NCBI RefSeq assembly: GCF_002802965.1
Contig: NZ_NXGA01000001.1
Coordinates: 3,306,379 to 3,370,378 of the forward strand
Length of the DNA stretch: 64,000 bases
Direction: 5' to 3'
DNA from: Sporolactobacillus pectinivorans
Lineage (GTDB): Bacteria > Bacillota > Bacilli > Bacillales > Sporolactobacillaceae
The translations under genes and the position numbers were made by a program. This document shows positions 27,169 through 36,931 of the stretch, in pieces; the stretch's first letter is position 1; each line of letters begins with the position of its first letter. The notes beneath the pieces are model-generated. The model did not search any database. It was not told the origin of the DNA and saw only the letters and a program-made list of their open reading frames with translations.

Positions 27169-27915
27169 AGACATGTACAGTAGAAATTCCGGTGCAATGT
27201 GCACCAGGAACGGTTCTATGATTGGGTTTTATCGCTTTTATATTTTTTCTCTTTCTTTTGCCCACTTTATTCGCTTGTTCCTCTATCACTGGAAATTCCG
27301 GGTCTGCGAAAGACCGAGTAACCACACATCTGAAAAGACATCTTCTGCGCCGCAAAAGCAACGCTTCATGACATGGCTTCCAGTAGATCAGGAGCCCAAT
27401 AAACGCGAAATATGTAGTCCATATGAACAGATCATGATTCGATTCAAACTCAAGAATTTTCTTTATGAAACATCCCTGACTATCTTTTATTCCCCAACCA
27501 GACAACCGGCAGTACTGATCATAACCGGATAGTGTGAATGCGTCTCCCAAATCAAAAGAAAGATGAAAAGCCAACCAAACCGGCAATGTAAAACATTCGT
27601 CTATTTGTACTCACTAACAGTGACCGACGAGAAATGATCGGCGCGGCAGGCCTTCGCTACGCTTTTCCAAGTTAAATCGTATATCCTTATCACCCCTTTT
27701 CAACAATACGTTTTTTCATTTCAATAATCTGGATTTGTTCGATTTTCCTCCAGGAGAGTCACAAAAAGCCCACATCTTGAATATGATTGAAGTGACTATT
27801 TATATTTATTCTTAATCATCATTTTATTTGCTTGCTCATTGCCTGATAAACAAATTTGGAAAGCAAATTTTTCTTAAAACAAATAAGCAAACATGGATGA
27901 AGAAAAAAGATCGCA
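27169..27915. other. Gene-poor stretch before the glycan remnants
   Basis: 747 bases. Overlapping open frames occur on both strands (about 27140-27590), but none has a good start and I recognise neither product; this may be a decayed gene. The last 200 bases are AT-rich and probably contain the promoter of the gene at 27916. Confidence 0.4.
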
Positions 27916-28956
27916 ATGGAGATGATTTCTAAAAATATGATTGATAATATTCAACTGATCAAGAAAGAATTGGAATATCTAAAAGGCATTAACGACAAAT
28001 CAGTCGGGATTATTAGTATGACGGCTAGAAAATCAAATGGATTACGTACGTTACCAAGAAGAGCTGCAATGGGCTTTACTGCAATAAATTTTTTGGTAAC
28101 GAAAATAGAACAGGCGAGAGATTGCCTGTTCGCTCTGGACGGTCAAGTCGACTATATATTAATTGATATTGAGGAAAAACAGGATATATCCCTTATTCGT
28201 GAAGCAAGACGAATCATAAAAACATCTAAAGTTATTACCTGTAAACCCAATGATGCCACTATAGAATCCTGTGATCTGTTCATAAGGCATCATTATAATG
28301 ATGAATTGGAAAATAAGTCCGTGCTAGTCATTGGGTCTGGAAATTTAAGTACTAAAATAGCTTTAAGACTCGCTGAAAGACAGGCAATTGTGCATTTGCA
28401 CAGTAGAAGCTATCAAAAGACAGCTCAAATTACTGAATCTTTAAATTTAATTCTTCCTAAATTCTCTAAACCAATACAAGCAATCAATAAGCCAAAACAA
28501 AAGTACAACATAATAGTTTCTTTTTTATCTGCTGAAGCAATCATTGGAGAGGAGTATTTGCCGATATTGAGTGAGGACTCGTTAGTCATCGACGGAGGTA
28601 TCAATAATTTTAAATCCGCATTTATTAAAGGAGCTTTGGAAAAAGGAATCACTTGCTATAGATTAGATGTCCGGATTGCTTTTCTCTATTATTTACTCTT
28701 TCTAAGCAATGAAGTAGAATCATTTTTTACACATGTAATGGGTCGCATAGAGTATCAAGATAACGGCTATCATTTAGTTTCAGGGGGTATTATCGGCAAT
28801 ATAGGCGATATTATTGTAGATAAAGTGATGGAACCCACTCAAATTGTAGGTATCGCAGATGGATTAGGAGGAGTTAAGAGCGAGTCCCATTATTCTCAAG
28901 AGGAAAAGATAAAGATCACGGAAATATCAAAACAATTAAGCGATCATTCAGGGTAA
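27916..28956 (+). CDS. Rossmann-fold protein of unknown function (NAD(P)-binding)
   Basis: 346 residues. The central part carries a nucleotide-binding motif, VLVIGSGNLSTKIALRLAE (about 135-153), as in shikimate dehydrogenase or FolD-type enzymes, preceded by a separate alpha/beta domain with SNGLRTLPRRAAMGF. No membrane segment. The gene is clearly more AT-rich than the housekeeping genes and precedes a nucleotide-sugar dehydratase gene on the opposite strand, so a role in surface-glycan precursor synthesis is possible but unproven. Ribosome binding site weak. Confidence 0.6.
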   Translation: MEMISKNMIDNIQLIKKELEYLKGINDKSVGIISMTARKSNGLRTLPRRAAMGFTAINFLVTKIEQARDCLFALDGQVDYILIDIEEKQDISLIREARRIIKTSKVITCKPNDATIESCDLFIRHHYNDELENKSVLVIGSGNLSTKIALRLAERQAIVHLHSRSYQKTAQITESLNLILPKFSKPIQAINKPKQKYNIIVSFLSAEAIIGEEYLPILSEDSLVIDGGINNFKSAFIKGALEKGITCYRLDVRIAFLYYLLFLSNEVESFFTHVMGRIEYQDNGYHLVSGGIIGNIGDIIVDKVMEPTQIVGIADGLGGVKSESHYSQEEKIKITEISKQLSDHSG

Positions 28957-29358
28957 GGAAATGTCAGCTTATTACTTCGCAGTAGTGTACAAAAGAACCA
29001 CACCTTTTAAAAGAAGGCTTCGTTAAACTAATCTGTTGCTTTTCGCTCCAGTAAACAAAGTGGCAAAACCAACGTTGAACTTTAACATAGCCTATAAGGA
29101 AATAAACAATATACTGAACCTAGTTTTCTTTATAGAGATTTTACCCCGGAATGTAAATAAAATTCAATCATAAAAGAACATGGAAAAAGGTAGATAAGCC
29201 CTTAGGCGTCTCTACAGGTTCATGACAGGAAAGTTGAAAACAATCACCTGTTTCGCTGGTTCTCTTGAAGGCCATGTAGATCTGGATCAAACCAAAATGG
29301 TGTTAGCCATCGCCAAAAAATTTTGTCCGAAAATGCTCTTCTCCTACGATCAACAACT
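28957..29358. other. Gene-free AT-rich gap
   Basis: 402 bases with only short frames (for example 29222-29434, which overlaps the next gene antisense). I see no recognisable product. Confidence 0.4.
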
Positions 29359-30348
29359 TTATTTAATGAATCCGCCTTTTTTTAACATCTCTTTGATTTC
29401 ATCCTTACTCATTAGTCCTTTTTCAGAACTGTAATTTCCTATTTTTACCGCGGGATATTTAGCGTAATGTTCCATTAACCCATCTATATGAATGGTTGGC
29501 AAGATAACAAAGTATTCTTGATCATAAATAATTGTTTTCATACTTTCATTTGCAGAAAGGAGCAGCTCATGAATTTTTTCCCCGGGACGAATTCCAAGAA
29601 TATCAAATTCAATATTTTTTTCTCCAGAGGCTGCTATCAATGCCTGTGCAAGATCAATAATTTTACAGGAGGGCATTTTCATAACAAAAATTTCTCCCCC
29701 AATACTTTCATAAGTGGCCTCTAGAACAAGTTTAATTGCGTCCTGTACAGACAGAAAGAAACGTGTCATGTTTGGGTCCGTAATACCTATCTTCTGTTTT
29801 TCCTGAATCTGTCTTTTAAAAACATGTATAACGCTTCCGCTTGTTCCTAATACATTTCCACCCCGGATACATACAAACTTTGTATGAGTACTCAATGTAT
29901 TAGCATGAATAATTAACCTCTCACCCATTGCTTTTGAAAATCCATAAAAATTCAATGGATCAGAGGCTTTATCAGTCGAAATATATACCACTTTTTTCAC
30001 GCCAGACTGAATAGCTGCTTCAATTACATTTTGAGTTCCTATAACATTGGTCTTTAATGCCTCCATAGGCTGTTCTTCACAAACAGGGACATGTTTTAAT
30101 GCTGCCAGATGAAAAATATAATCAACATCTTGGCACGCTCCAATTAAAGCCTCTTTTTCTCTAATATCTCCAATAATAAAACGTAATTTAGGATTATGAT
30201 CAAACATTTGCTTCATTGTAAATTGATTGGCTTCATTTCTGGAAAATATTCTAATTTCCTTTGGCTTTTTATCTAACAATTGATTAATTAACTCGTATCC
30301 CCATGAACCTGTACCACCCGTTACAAGGATGATCTGATTATTCAACAA
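29359..30348 (-). CDS. UDP-GlcNAc 4,6-dehydratase-like enzyme (PseB/CapD type)
   Basis: 329-residue short-type SDR: VTGGTGSWGYELINQLL (NADP loop, residues 9-25), IGDIRE, HLAALKHVPVCE and YISTDKASDPLNFYGFSK, with the catalytic Lys replaced in the order typical of inverting 4,6-dehydratases. Makes 4-keto-6-deoxy sugars used for capsule or glycan decoration. Start is TTG 30348, 8 bases after GGAGG. Next to broken glycosyltransferase sequence, so probably a survivor of a larger glycan cluster. Confidence 0.82.
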   Translation of the reverse strand: MLNNQIILVTGGTGSWGYELINQLLDKKPKEIRIFSRNEANQFTMKQMFDHNPKLRFIIGDIREKEALIGACQDVDYIFHLAALKHVPVCEEQPMEALKTNVIGTQNVIEAAIQSGVKKVVYISTDKASDPLNFYGFSKAMGERLIIHANTLSTHTKFVCIRGGNVLGTSGSVIHVFKRQIQEKQKIGITDPNMTRFFLSVQDAIKLVLEATYESIGGEIFVMKMPSCKIIDLAQALIAASGEKNIEFDILGIRPGEKIHELLLSANESMKTIIYDQEYFVILPTIHIDGLMEHYAKYPAVKIGNYSSEKGLMSKDEIKEMLKKGGFIK

Positions 30349-31169
30349 GTCTAATGCCTCCTATATTCTAAGTTACGATAAGCTGAATACATCTTTAAAA
30401 ATACAAAAGAATAAATAAACTTCGACCCGAATCCTATTGTTTGTTTAAAATACTTTCGTAAAAAAAATTATATTAATTTGAATCCTCCAGCCGTCTTATA
30501 AATGAATAGCGTTACTTATTTGAACAACCTCCAACTTCTATAATGTATGCATTGCTCCTTTAGTTGTCATAGGCAGTCTCTTTAACTTAGATTAAATTCT
30601 TTAGAGAGCGTTTAAAAAGTCACCGAATGATCGGCGGCGAATCTCTTCGCTGGCTTTAGTTAAGAAGAAATTGCTACATAAGAATGAAGTTTTCGGAAGG
30701 GGAAACAGACTCAGGTGGAGTAAACTGATTAAACCGCTCTTTTACCGCACAGCTCGACTCAGATACATGAACTGGCTTTGAAACCTTCGAAGGAATTCCT
30801 GAAAAAAACGGTCTGATACTTATTGTCCATGGTCTCATGAGAGGGCTGCCTGTTTTTTCATCTAATCAATGATCACACTCAAGCATTATATTGACTTCAG
30901 ACAAAGCACCGCACCTCTCTCTGAGAAAAGTGCGGGGAAAGTGTTCCATTAATTTTGAGAATGATCGTGTCTGAAACGAAACGCTCAAGATAAGCCATCA
31001 GTCGCTGAGGGTTGATGGTGTCGGGAATTGGCCTCCGTCTTCCTTCAGATTCTACAATACCATGCTAAAAGGTAAAAAGGGATATTTTAATTCTCAGGTC
31101 AACCATCCAAACCAAACACACGATTGAATAATAAATTAAAATATACAACGAAAGCGGGATGATTAACCT
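30349..31169. other. Decayed intergenic stretch
   Basis: 820 bases with no convincing gene. Holds a motif shared with 25629-25649 (at 30604-30624) and a CCGCAC...GTGCGG hairpin near 30910-30935. Sequence character fits deleted or degraded genes. Confidence 0.4.
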
Positions 31170-31460
31170 TTGAATATACTGCTTGCCACATATGGAGCTG
31201 TTCCATGTGTGGGGGTTTGAGAATCCACGATCCAGTCAAAAAAAATCTAGAAAAGTTAGAATGTAAGGCCGATTTATTAGGACATGGCGAGGATAATATC
31301 TATATTCATCTAGTTTTTATTAGGTAGCGACGAGCTAAGAGAAACACTAAGATCCATTTGCAGAAAAATGAGGGATAAGCCATTGTCCTCAAAAAAGGGC
31401 TGCAAGAAATTAATAAAAATCTATGAACAGACAAATGAGAAGCAGGAAAGGATAAAACTA
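31170..31460 (+). pseudogene. Remnant of a family-1-type glycosyltransferase
   Basis: The translated start (NILLATYGAVPCVGV) and later KNLEKLECKADLLGHGEDN match the N-terminus of GT-B glycosyltransferases. It is broken by a TGA (31218-31220), a frameshift in the A-run near 31240 and a TAG at 31325. Directly after comes SDELRETLRSICRKM and LIKIYEQ, which looks like the C-terminal helix of the same family. About 300 residues between the two parts are gone. Confidence 0.65.
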
Positions 31461-31595
31461 ATGATACGAACTAATTTGCTGATATTTAACAACAAGTTAT
31501 TAAACTGGTTCTCAAAAATATTTTCTTGGATCAAACGATTTTGGAAAGTTAAAACGGATCAACCAGCTAAAGAGGAAATAAGGAGGATGAGGACC

Positions 31596-32219
31596 ATGGA
31601 TCTTAAAACGATAAATGGAAATTATGATGCTATTTTTAGCTTAGGCGATTTGTGTCTGGCAAGTATTCAATTAAGAAAGCATAATTTACGCCCCTTTGCC
31701 GGTGTCATCGATTGGATGGGATCACCATTTCTTTATGAAGTTAATAGACTTCTTAAAAATAGGTTTCAGGGATTTATGGAGTTATCAAATGTGTCGATCA
31801 GAGGCTATGCAAATGAACAAAATCTGTTGGTAGCAGATGATCAGTACAATATTATGTCTAATCATGACTTTGATACAACCAGAAATACACTAACTCAATT
31901 AGCGACTTACCCAGAGGTTAAAGCAAAATTTGATCGCCGAATTAACAGGTTTCTAAATAAGCTAGAGACAAGTAAACGGATACTTTTTGTTAGAACTGAA
32001 GGGACATTTGATGAGGTTAAGGCATTGGAGGAGACATTATCTGAATTGGTGAAAGGTGATTTCCGCATCCTTGTTATCAATCATACGAATGTTAACGATA
32101 TAGTGGTCAAAAACTGGCCGCTTAAAAAGGTTTGTTCTCTGGAGTTCCCTAATATCGAAAAGTGGGAAGGGAATAACGATCTATGGGACCGGGTTTTAAA
32201 AGATGTTCATATTAAATGA
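31596..32219 (+). CDS. DUF1796 putative papain-like cysteine peptidase
   Basis: 207 residues with the DUF1796 signature near the start: FSLGDLCLASIQLRKHNLRPF then IDWMGSP, where the cysteine is the proposed nucleophile. A later HTNVNDIV and the RILFVRTE strand fit the family. Often found beside glycosyltransferases in Bacilli. The frame is open from 31323 without a stop, so longer starts (31461, 31368) are possible; I chose the ATG at 31596 because AAGGAGG lies 9 bases before it. Confidence 0.72.
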   Translation: MDLKTINGNYDAIFSLGDLCLASIQLRKHNLRPFAGVIDWMGSPFLYEVNRLLKNRFQGFMELSNVSIRGYANEQNLLVADDQYNIMSNHDFDTTRNTLTQLATYPEVKAKFDRRINRFLNKLETSKRILFVRTEGTFDEVKALEETLSELVKGDFRILVINHTNVNDIVVKNWPLKKVCSLEFPNIEKWEGNNDLWDRVLKDVHIK

Positions 32220-32645
32220 GCGTTTTGGGCGCCAGTCCTTTGTCAGGGCACAAATGAAAGAATTCTATTCTGAAAACAAATAATGACTCAACTTCTGCAG
32301 AGCGAAAATCAAGGTGATCATTTGATCTCACACAGGACGGAGCAGACGAACTAAGGTTCTTAATAAAATGGCTATGTTTAAACTCAACGTCGATTTTGCT
32401 CCTTTGTTTGAGCGGAAGCTGTGAAACTCCTGCGGGAACAGCGAGCGCATGGAACGAAAAGCAAACAGACAGCCAACAAAACAGAAAGACACCCTACATT
32501 TGGTATAGTGAATTTGTCTAGAAAACACTGCCAAATAAAAGGGTGTCCTTCATTAGGATAACGAATAACAATCAATTCCCTGTCGCAGTTAATTCAGCAC
32601 AGCAACAGTATTTATTGCAGAAACGCTTAATGAACAAAACATACA
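32220..32645. other. Intergenic stretch with a Bacillus-type repeat fragment
   Basis: No gene. Contains the repeat fragment at 32397-32454; converging genes end on both sides and no clean terminator is visible. Confidence 0.45.
32397..32454. repeat. Fragment of a dispersed Bacillaceae intergenic repeat
   Basis: Contains GCGGAAGCTGTGAAACTCC followed by TGCGGGAACAGCGAGCGCAT, a sequence type I know as a common intergenic repeat in Bacillaceae genomes. Only part of it is present. Confidence 0.45.
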
Positions 32646-34613
32646 TTACTTAGTTTTAAAAGATGAAACAATTTGATTGAGTTCCTCAGCCATTTCCGAC
32701 AGAGTCGTTGCATTGCTGGCTATTTCTTCCATAGACGCAGATTGCTCCTCAGTAGCTGCGGAAGCATTTTGTGATTCACTATTTACTTTTGAAGCTGCTT
32801 CATTAATGTTCTTAACGGCGGTGTCAACCTGTCCGGTTTCCTGAGCTATCATTTTGATCGCTTGCGTCATTTGCAGAATCTCTTTTGAGACACTGTTCAT
32901 TGAAACGGCAATGTTTTCGAAAGAGTCCGCGGTTTTATTTACTGATTCGAGACCCTTATTTATCTCAAGACTACCATTTTGCATCGATTCCACAGATTTC
33001 CTGCTGTGTATTTGCAACAAATTGACCACTTCTGAAATCTTTTTTGTTGAATCAGCAGACTGTTCGGCAAGCTTTCGAATCTCATCAGCAACGACAGCAA
33101 ATCCGCGTCCCTCTTCGCCAGCCCGCGCAGCTTCAATCGCTGCATTCAGCGAAAGAAGCTGCGTTTGTGCAGCGATATCGTCAATTAGCTTATTCATTTC
33201 TTCAATGCTTGCTACTTGATTTGCAAATTCTTCAATCGTCCTTAATGCCTCTTCTTGTTTTTCGTCTATAATCCGGATTTGATTGGTCGTTTGTTTTAAT
33301 GTCTTTTTTCCAAGTTCTACTTTACCCATGGCATCATCGGAAACGCGATGCAGCTTATCGGCATTTCCATCAATGAGTTCAATCTGATTTTGAATCGAAT
33401 CAGTGGAAGCAGCGGTTGATCCTGTCTCCTTATAAGAATCATTTGCCCCGATAGCCATCTGCTGAATGGATTGAGCAATTTCATCTATTGTTGCTTTACT
33501 TTCTTCTGTCGAAGCTGTCAGTTCTTCAGATGAAGCAGCGAGCGTTCCTGCCTTATCACTGACAATATTGAGAACATGGCGTAATTCTTCAATCATCTTA
33601 TTAAATCCTTCGCCAAGGCGCTCAAATTCTACGAAGCTTCCGACTTTCACTTTGTGCGTTAAGTCTTTGTTCACGACATATGAAGAAACTTCTAATATTT
33701 TCTTTATTGGGCTGATGATCTTACGAACAGCTAATAGAGCAATGAGAACGCCTAATATCGCCATAATTAAGCAAACAATCACTGTTTGAATCAGAATACC
33801 AGATAAATCCGAATTGATTTCCGCTTCCGATACGTTACCAATAAGGATCCAGCCTGTAAAGTTATTATGTATAAAATTAATCTGGCGGGGAACACCCAGC
33901 TGGTTAGAAAAGTAAGAACCGCTGTTTTTTTTGAAAAGATATTTATTCGGCGCTACTTTTCCCGTTTTCACTAAATTGCTTACAAGTGCAACAGCCTTAG
34001 CGCTATACAAACTGGTATATCCTGTTTTTCCAATACGCACTCCTTTAACGATATTCTGCAGCGAGTTTATATTTATCGTTAAGTTAACAACACCCTGACC
34101 GTCTTTTGTTGTTCTTGCCAGTGATACGACGTATTGTCTGCTGACAGCGGATATATAAGGCTCTGTAAGAACAACTTTTCCTGGATGCGCAATTGCCAGT
34201 TGAAACCAGGGGCGTTTCCGCGGATCAAACCCTTTAGGCGCTTTCTGTCCATTTCCGTTTACGTTATAGCCACTATTATCGGCTGCTGAAATATTTTCTG
34301 TCATGTTTGTACTATGGTATTGGTTGTTTAATAAACTGTACACAAGGCTGCTCTTTATATTGGAAGAATTAATAGTATCCGCCAGATAATTAAGACGAAC
34401 CGCCTGCTCCCCCATTGTCTGATTAATGTCTTCACTTAGAATTTTAATGCTATTGATAGCATTCCCATTAACACTTGTCATCATCTGATTCTTGGCACTA
34501 AGATAAGAAAAAGTTCCGACAATACCTGTAGGAACAATAACAAGTAAAACAGCTATGGTAATTAGAACAAATTTTAATTGCAACTGAACGCGCCCATGTT
34601 TTTTTTCGACCAT
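32646..34613 (-). CDS. Methyl-accepting chemotaxis protein
   Basis: 655-residue membrane chemoreceptor that passes ligand signals to CheA/CheW. First membrane segment at about 14-36; extracellular dCache-type sensor (about 40-275, with [25 protein letters not shown]); second membrane segment about 275-300; HAMP; and a cytoplasmic signalling domain with the hairpin tip [35 protein letters not shown] split over the conserved turn. The dCache fold suggests an amino- or organic-acid ligand. Monocistronic; GAGGAG about 12 bases before the ATG. Confidence 0.93.
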   Translation of the reverse strand: MVEKKHGRVQLQLKFVLITIAVLLVIVPTGIVGTFSYLSAKNQMMTSVNGNAINSIKILSEDINQTMGEQAVRLNYLADTINSSNIKSSLVYSLLNNQYHSTNMTENISAADNSGYNVNGNGQKAPKGFDPRKRPWFQLAIAHPGKVVLTEPYISAVSRQYVVSLARTTKDGQGVVNLTININSLQNIVKGVRIGKTGYTSLYSAKAVALVSNLVKTGKVAPNKYLFKKNSGSYFSNQLGVPRQINFIHNNFTGWILIGNVSEAEINSDLSGILIQTVIVCLIMAILGVLIALLAVRKIISPIKKILEVSSYVVNKDLTHKVKVGSFVEFERLGEGFNKMIEELRHVLNIVSDKAGTLAASSEELTASTEESKATIDEIAQSIQQMAIGANDSYKETGSTAASTDSIQNQIELIDGNADKLHRVSDDAMGKVELGKKTLKQTTNQIRIIDEKQEEALRTIEEFANQVASIEEMNKLIDDIAAQTQLLSLNAAIEAARAGEEGRGFAVVADEIRKLAEQSADSTKKISEVVNLLQIHSRKSVESMQNGSLEINKGLESVNKTADSFENIAVSMNSVSKEILQMTQAIKMIAQETGQVDTAVKNINEAASKVNSESQNASAATEEQSASMEEIASNATTLSEMAEELNQIVSSFKTK

Positions 34614-34929
34614 TTAGAATACTGCTCCTCGTCTACTTAATATTTTTTTAATAGGGGGGTTAAACAATCAGTTAGAACCGTCAAAATTCGACAAAATTTC
34701 CTCTTTTTTTCATCGGTGTTTTATAAATTATGTTTAATATCGGATTCTAAATTTTTCCTTATCATAAAATATGATCTTTTCATTGAAGTCCCGTCTTATA
34801 CTGCAATAAATTAACAACTTAATTTTCTAGGCGGCAGATTATCTGCTATTATTTTAATTAGATGCTTTACTATCATCTTCTGAACTCATACCATATCGGA
34901 ATAATATCAAAATAAAGGGGCTGCACTTA
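34614..34929. other. Divergent promoter region, chemoreceptor / pentapeptide gene
   Basis: 316 AT-rich bases without a gene. Probably holds both promoters; I cannot place a convincing -35/-10 pair. Confidence 0.4.
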
Positions 34930-35826
34930 TTGTCTGAGAACTACGATGATCCAAATGCAAGACGTGATATTCACCGCACCAGTCTGCGCCCTGACTGCGA
35001 GAGCTGCTTTGGTTTGTGCTGTGTTGCCCTACCCTTCGCAGCTTCAGCAGATTTTGCGATCGAAAAAGATGCCGGCAAGTCATGCCCCAATCTGCGATCA
35101 GACTTCCGCTGCAGCATTCATAAAAACCTCAGACAGCAGGGATTTAAAGGGTGCACCGCTTTTGACTGCTTCGGTGCAGGGCAAAAAGTTTCTCAAGTCA
35201 CTTTTGGAGGAACGGACTGGCATGAAGATGCAGCCACGGCAAGGAAAATGTACCATGTGTTTCCAATTATGTTACAGCTCCATGAGATGCTCTGGTATCT
35301 GACTGAGGCTCTTATGTTGAAAACGTCTCTTCCGATTCAGGGAGAGCTACGCCTCGCACTTGATGAAACGGAACGACTGTCTCAACTTGATCCCGAAGCA
35401 CTCATGGAACTGGATGTTCCCTCTCACCGAGCAAATGTAAACGTTCTGCTTCTAAGAACAAGTGAACGAGCATGGGCGGAGTCACAGCATAAAAGTGATA
35501 AAAAAAGGAAGAGAATCAATCGTCAAGGTGCTGATCTGATGGGTGCAAATCTTAGAGGAGCTGATCTCGGAGGAACCAACTTAAGAGGAGCGTATCTGAT
35601 TGCCGCTGACCTCCGGGACGCCGATTTGAGAGCAGCCGACTTTATCGGTGCTGATTTACGAGACGCTGACCTTCGAGGAGCCGATCTCACCGAGAGTATC
35701 TTCCTCACTCAAGCACAGATTAGCTCGGCGAAGGGCGATGCACACACTAAATTGCCGCACTTGCTTTCTCACCCAACACATTGGTCTGTTTTTGGTAAAA
35801 AAATAAATAAAAGAACTGAAAAGTAA
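34930..35826 (+). CDS. Cysteine-cluster protein with C-terminal pentapeptide repeats
   Basis: 298 residues in two parts. The N-terminus has a YkgJ-like metal- or Fe-S-binding cysteine pattern: CESCFGLCC (about 21-29), then SCPNLRSDFRCSIH and GCTAFDCFG. A helical middle follows, then about twelve A(D/N)LxxA pentapeptide repeats (about residues 200-258), predicted to form a right-handed beta helix. Starts at TTG 34930, 9 bases after AAGGGG. The fusion suggests a metal-dependent protein whose repeat half may bind a partner; function unknown. Confidence 0.75.
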   Translation: MSENYDDPNARRDIHRTSLRPDCESCFGLCCVALPFAASADFAIEKDAGKSCPNLRSDFRCSIHKNLRQQGFKGCTAFDCFGAGQKVSQVTFGGTDWHEDAATARKMYHVFPIMLQLHEMLWYLTEALMLKTSLPIQGELRLALDETERLSQLDPEALMELDVPSHRANVNVLLLRTSERAWAESQHKSDKKRKRINRQGADLMGANLRGADLGGTNLRGAYLIAADLRDADLRAADFIGADLRDADLRGADLTESIFLTQAQISSAKGDAHTKLPHLLSHPTHWSVFGKKINKRTEK

Positions 35827-35900
35827 CACCCAATCCATCAAATCAGTTGATGATCCCCGCATAAAATTATTCGGGTTTTACCGATCAAGGGCCATAAATA

Positions 35901-35932
35901 GAAGCAGGAAGGGGAAAACCTCTTCCTGCTTC
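35901..35932. terminator. Hairpin between the pentapeptide gene and the cobalamin adenosyltransferase gene
   Basis: GAAGCAGGAAG / CTTCCTGCTTC around GGGAAAACCT. No clean T-run, so a terminator role is only likely from its position between converging genes. Confidence 0.5.
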
Positions 35933-36050
35933 TGCTCTAAATATTTAAGATTCATGTCTCAGGCATGGTTGCCCGCTTTAGGTGTTGCTTCCGTCGAGAG
36001 CACGGTAAAGCCTTGAAGGGTTTTGCTGCTTTCAGCCTGAGGCCGGCTCA

Positions 36051-36638
36051 TCATTCGCTACGATCAATCTGCTTCCACTTGGTTACGGTCTCTTCTTTCT
36101 TACCGGCACATTTATTCAGATACCGGGCCAGGACGAAAAAATAGTCCGAAAGACGGTTCATAAAAATATAACTTTGCGGAACCTCTGCATTCAGGCCATT
36201 CAGAAGCGTCACGTAATCCCGCTCGCAGCGGCGGACGATCGCACGTGTCATTTGAGCGTAACTTGCCGGAGCCGTACCGCTGTATAGGATAAATTCGGTC
36301 AACGGATCCATACGCTGATCCAGCCGGTCGATTTTCGACTCAAGTGATTGAACAACATTTTTGTCGATATAAATTTTTGAAAAATCTGAACTGATTTCAA
36401 TTCCAATATGATAAAGCGCATTCTGAATCCAATTCAGGTTCTTCAGTTCAGCCTTTGCGTATTCCAGATTGTTTCTCCCGCCTAAAGATTTATTGATCAG
36501 CGAAGACAGATAACCGATTGATGCAGAAACCTCGTCGATACTTCCGTTCAGCTCAATAAGCGGGCTGCTCTTAGACGGACGCGCACCGCTCAATGTATTT
36601 GTTTTGCCAAGATCACCGTGGCCTGTATAAATCTTCAT
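36051..36638 (-). CDS. PduO-type cob(I)alamin adenosyltransferase
   Basis: Transfers the adenosyl group of ATP to cob(I)alamin, making coenzyme B12. 195 residues from the ATG at 36638 (GGGGAGAGG upstream); the frame to 36689 is unsupported. N-terminal MKIYTGHGDLGKTNTLSG is the ATP-binding loop, followed by LNGSIDEVSASIGY and the C-terminal ARYLNKCAG helix. It lies downstream of two surface-protein genes with the domains of B12-binding proteins, on the same strand. Confidence 0.93.
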   Translation of the reverse strand: MKIYTGHGDLGKTNTLSGARPSKSSPLIELNGSIDEVSASIGYLSSLINKSLGGRNNLEYAKAELKNLNWIQNALYHIGIEISSDFSKIYIDKNVVQSLESKIDRLDQRMDPLTEFILYSGTAPASYAQMTRAIVRRCERDYVTLLNGLNAEVPQSYIFMNRLSDYFFVLARYLNKCAGKKEETVTKWKQIDRSE

Positions 36639-36931
36639 GAGCCTCTCCCCTTTCCTGTCAGTGTCGGCGCTTAAAAAAACTTCCCGCATGATCAGTCATA
36701 CCTCCATAAAAGTAGTATAAATCAAATGTCCAACATTTTTTGAGGATAAAGATTATTCGGGGCTGTCGTCTAACACCGATTAATGTGGTCAATGAACTTG
36801 AAAATACTGTAGCCACTATGCCAAATAGTAGTATTAAAATAGATTCATACCGCTCTGCTAAACAAGCAGTAGCTACCCTATATGCCCGAACTATTGCCGC
36901 TTTCTCCGGAAAATTTAAAAATAACTGATCT
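36639..36931. other. Gap between the DUF4430 gene and the adenosyltransferase gene
   Basis: 293 bases; a minus-strand frame running through it (to 36984) has no start signal and overlaps the DUF4430 gene. No terminator seen, so read-through from the DUF4430 gene into the adenosyltransferase gene is possible. Confidence 0.4.

Noticed and set aside
27140..27586. 148-residue minus-strand frame and a 129-residue plus-strand frame across the same bases
   Set aside because: Neither has a ribosome binding site or recognisable motif; at most one is a decayed gene, and I could not tell which.
34946..35302. 118-residue frame inside the pentapeptide-protein gene
   Set aside because: It is an out-of-frame shadow of a gene with clear repeats and a good start.
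36600..36720. A second cobalamin riboswitch directly before the adenosyltransferase gene
   Set aside because: None of the core motifs is present there.
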